NCBI GenBank assembly: GCA_048498555.1
Contig: JBEHXT010000005.1
Coordinates: 124,001-188,000 of the forward strand
Direction of reading: 5' to 3'
DNA length: 64,000 bases
Source: Danxiaibacter sp048498555
GTDB taxonomy: Bacteria; Bacteroidota; Bacteroidia; Chitinophagales; Chitinophagaceae
Below the pieces are notes generated by a model that was not told the origin of the DNA, made no database searches, and was given only the letters and a program-made list of their open reading frames with translations. The position numbers and the translations under genes were made by a program. Positions 61,669 to 64,000 of this stretch are shown piece after piece. Every line of letters starts with the position of its first letter. The first letter of the stretch is position 1.

Positions 61669-62355
61669 ATGAGTAAACTCACAATTGGAATGTTACTATT
61701 TCCTGAAGTCACTATACAGGATTTTGTAGGCCCTTATGAAGTATTTACGCGTGTTGAAAAATTCAAAGTATTGGTGGTATCCGAAACTTCAGAAATGATT
61801 CAGGCAGAAGGCGGATTATCTTTAAAAGCTGATTATAGCTTTGAAAACTGCCCACAGGTTGACATACTTTTTGTTCCCGGAGGCAAAGGTATCACACCGT
61901 TGTTAACCAATTATACATACCTCAATTTTCTGAACAAACAAGGCCAGAAGGCAAGCTATATAACTTCGGTATGTACCGGATCAGTTTTGCTAGGTGCAGC
62001 AGGTTTATTAAACGGATACAATGCTACCACACATTGGCGATCTCTCGGATTGTTAGAGATGATGGGGATTGAAACGATCGACAAGCGCATTGTGGTCGAT
62101 AGAAACAGAATCACAGGAGGCGGCATTACAGCGGGAATTGACTTCGGATTAACACTTACTGCTCTGCTCGCCGGTGAGGATACGGCTAAAATAATACAGC
62201 TAATGATGGAATATTCACCTGACCCTCCCTTCAATTCCGGATCTCCCAAAACAGCCGAATCACACATCCTGCAGAAGGCTACAGAAATAACACAACCAAT
62301 GTTTGATGCAAGAGTCAAGCAGCTTCAAAACCATAACTACTCTCGAAAATCTTAA
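61669..62355 (+). CDS. DJ-1/PfpI family protein (isonitrile hydratase-like)
   Basis: A 228-aa cytoplasmic protein. The fold opens with LTIGMLLFPEVTIQDFVGPYEVF. The nucleophile elbow is SVCTGSVLLGAAGLL with Cys102; the Asp18 in the first loop and the THWRS segment fit the isocyanide hydratase/InhA branch. The GGGITAGIDFGLTL region is also typical. It could hydrate isonitriles or act in glyoxal/peptide metabolism; which cannot be told. It converges on the GH127-type gene with no clear terminator between. Confidence 0.9.
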   Translation: MSKLTIGMLLFPEVTIQDFVGPYEVFTRVEKFKVLVVSETSEMIQAEGGLSLKADYSFENCPQVDILFVPGGKGITPLLTNYTYLNFLNKQGQKASYITSVCTGSVLLGAAGLLNGYNATTHWRSLGLLEMMGIETIDKRIVVDRNRITGGGITAGIDFGLTLTALLAGEDTAKIIQLMMEYSPDPPFNSGSPKTAESHILQKATEITQPMFDARVKQLQNHNYSRKS

Positions 62356-62414
62356 AAAAATATTTAGCTTCCTGCACGTTCTTCAACTCGCAAGAACATT
62401 CACACCGGCATTCT

Positions 62415-64000
62415 TTATTTTTCCGGCACCCACACTTTATAACCAACTTCTTGCTGGCGATTACCAACAGCAAAATAAGGAACCGCAGTAAATGATGTTT
62501 TCTGAGCGCCGTTACCGATGACCGTGCCTTTAATTACATTTACACCATTCAGTGTATTGCTTTCAAAACTTAAAGTTAGTGGAGATTCAGTATCCACTGC
62601 AAGGTGATCAAGATCTTTATTGTCTACTTCTTCCAAACAGTAAACAATGGGGCCTGACGCCAGGGAAACCATTTGCTTCAGGTCTGTTGCCTGGGCATTA
62701 GCTGTTATGATGCGCGGCTGCATAGGCAAGTTTAATTCAATCTTATCTCCTTTTTTCCATACTCGCTTTACCTCTGTATAGCCATTCACTACCGTCACAT
62801 CCTGCAGATGCCCGTTTACATAAAGGGTTATTGACGCATGCAAGTTATTTTGATAAAGGCCGTACGGGTTTTCTTTGCCCTGTGCCCATCCGGGAATTCT
62901 CAATCTTATTACGAAATCAGCTTCTTTTTGTGGATCAACAGATACCGCTATCTTCCCGCTCCAGGGATATCCTGTTTGCTGTTGCAGCTTTACCGTATTT
63001 CCATTATTCATTTTTACCGTCGCTTCACTGCCCATAAACAGGTTCACGCTTATTTTGCCAGGTTCAGATGCATAAATATATTCTGGCAATGCGGACATTA
63101 TTTTCAGGAACATCGGCGGACAACAAGGGCACTCATGCCATTCCCATCGTGCATACTTTCGCGCATTCAATGGATTCTGATACGTGTATTTATTACCAGA
63201 TAGCGAAATACCAGTAAGCACATTATTGTAAAGCGTACGTTCGAATTCGTCCATGTATTTTCCGTCACCGGTTAGTTCATTCATTCTTTTACTAAAGAAG
63301 CCAGCACCAACAGCAGCACAGGTTTCGAGATAAGCATCCGTTGGGAGAAAATAATCTGCGCCAAACTTTTCATCGTTGTGAATGGCCCCAACGCCACCTG
63401 TTATAAACATACGCTGGCCTACCATGTTATCCCACAATCTCGTCGCGGCTTGAATATATTGCTGTGAATGATTTTCCAATGCAATGGCTGTAATACCCGC
63501 TGCCAACAGCGTGGCACGTACGGCATGCCCTTCAATTGTTTCCTGCTGGAATACAGGGATAGAGTCCTGCGCATAATCTCCCCAGGTTGGCCGGTTATGC
63601 TCGCCAAACTTCGGATCAGCATATCGCTGTTCCTTTATCCATTTTTCAGATTGTTCATTGCCCCATGTTGCCCATAATGGATAACCACAATGATTGCCGC
63701 GGTTTTCAATCCAGAATTTTGCAAGGCTATAATATGATTGTTCATTCACAGCAATGCCAATTTTCTTTTTAAGCGAAGCGTCGTTTTTATACAACCAGTA
63801 CAATTTCATCATTGCTTCTTCGGGGCCAGGGTGTGCGGGAACGATATTTTGTTTTGGATAAGGCCCCATTATACTACACATATAGTTCGCAAAACGTGTT
63901 GCAACTTGCAGCAATTTGATTTTACGAGTAGCACGATAATAATGCACGCCTGCATCTACCAGCATCCCGGCATTATACACATCATGCTGCCAGCGTAAAA
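62415..64000 (-). CDS. GH127-type beta-L-arabinofuranosidase, C-terminal part (runs off right edge)
   Basis: The frame is open from the right edge (still coding at base 64000) to a stop at 62415, giving about 528 residues and lacking the N-terminus. Diagnostic GH127/DUF1680 features are the alpha/alpha barrel segment (DVYNAGMLVDAGVHYYRATRK, GHAVRATLLAAGITAIALE, FITGGVGAIHNDEKFGADYFLP, AYLETCAAVGAGFFSKRM) and WHECPCCPP, the Cys-rich zinc site that holds the catalytic Cys nucleophile. The C-terminal beta-sandwich follows. The protein releases L-arabinofuranose from plant or cell-wall glycans in the periplasm. Confidence 0.9.
   Translation of the reverse strand, partial: LRWQHDVYNAGMLVDAGVHYYRATRKIKLLQVATRFANYMCSIMGPYPKQNIVPAHPGPEEAMMKLYWLYKNDASLKKKIGIAVNEQSYYSLAKFWIENRGNHCGYPLWATWGNEQSEKWIKEQRYADPKFGEHNRPTWGDYAQDSIPVFQQETIEGHAVRATLLAAGITAIALENHSQQYIQAATRLWDNMVGQRMFITGGVGAIHNDEKFGADYFLPTDAYLETCAAVGAGFFSKRMNELTGDGKYMDEFERTLYNNVLTGISLSGNKYTYQNPLNARKYARWEWHECPCCPPMFLKIMSALPEYIYASEPGKISVNLFMGSEATVKMNNGNTVKLQQQTGYPWSGKIAVSVDPQKEADFVIRLRIPGWAQGKENPYGLYQNNLHASITLYVNGHLQDVTVVNGYTEVKRVWKKGDKIELNLPMQPRIITANAQATDLKQMVSLASGPIVYCLEEVDNKDLDHLAVDTESPLTLSFESNTLNGVNVIKGTVIGNGAQKTSFTAVPYFAVGNRQQEVGYKVWVPEK

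Overview
The window reads as chromosomal DNA of a member of the phylum Bacteroidota, most likely Chitinophagaceae or a near relative. The signs are promoters of the Bacteroidota type (TTTG, 18-19 nt, TAnnTTTG, for example at 716-745 and 40471-40501), outer-membrane lipoproteins with short lipoboxes, and families largely confined to the phylum (DUF4382, DUF5777, DUF5009-like, BaxI_1, SLBB export proteins of about 820 aa). The taxon is inferred from these signs and not from a marker gene.

Layout. 1-14180 is a minus-strand exopolysaccharide locus of the Wzx/Wzy type. From its promoter at 14152-14181 it runs export protein (Wza-like), chain-length protein (Wzz-like), flippase (Wzx), GT8, WbsX-like protein, putative glycosyltransferase, polymerase (Wzy), GT2, GT4, GT4 and a terminator at 992-1027. 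A second Wza-like gene, with a near-copy of the same promoter, leader hairpin and N-terminus, starts at 592 and leaves the window, so a second locus probably continues to the left. 14347-16907 holds an acyltransferase-like membrane protein, an ECF sigma factor and idi. 16975-19881 is a MacA-like adaptor plus TolC pair. 20156-25511 holds a UvrD-type helicase with an iron-sulfur nuclease domain, an Ig-like lipoprotein and recR. 25923-29953 holds a Bax-inhibitor family protein, a polysaccharide deacetylase and korA. 30402-32638 is a tandem pair of DUF4382 lipoproteins. 33079-40303 is a LysR regulator divergent from a TolC / RND permease / adaptor efflux operon. A tRNA-Pro(TGG) follows at 40528-40601.

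40871-48432 carries a GH110-type galactosidase, a P-loop ATPase, the remains of an AraC-type regulator, an FtsX/MacB-type permease, a DinB protein and a DUF2461 protein. 48687-49923 is an ArsR regulator with two SRPBCC proteins in overlapping frames, under a promoter that lies inside a long palindrome. 50333-56085 is an eight-gene plus-strand cluster: small Tat protein, YceI lipoprotein, CX4CH cytochrome lipoprotein, DUF5777 beta-barrel, cytochrome c, Tat-exported NrfC-like ferredoxin, NrfD-like quinone-site membrane protein and an anchored Ig-like protein. It has the electron-transfer parts of a molybdoenzyme but no molybdopterin subunit, and is the best candidate here for an undescribed system. 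56504-64000 holds an unrecognised protein of about 593 aa, a GH38/DUF5054-type hydrolase, a DJ-1/PfpI protein and a GH127-type arabinofuranosidase that leaves the window.

Genes were assigned by reading the translated sequence against remembered family motifs, so family names are firm where motifs are named and tentative otherwise. No CRISPR array, rRNA, insertion sequence or prophage was seen.
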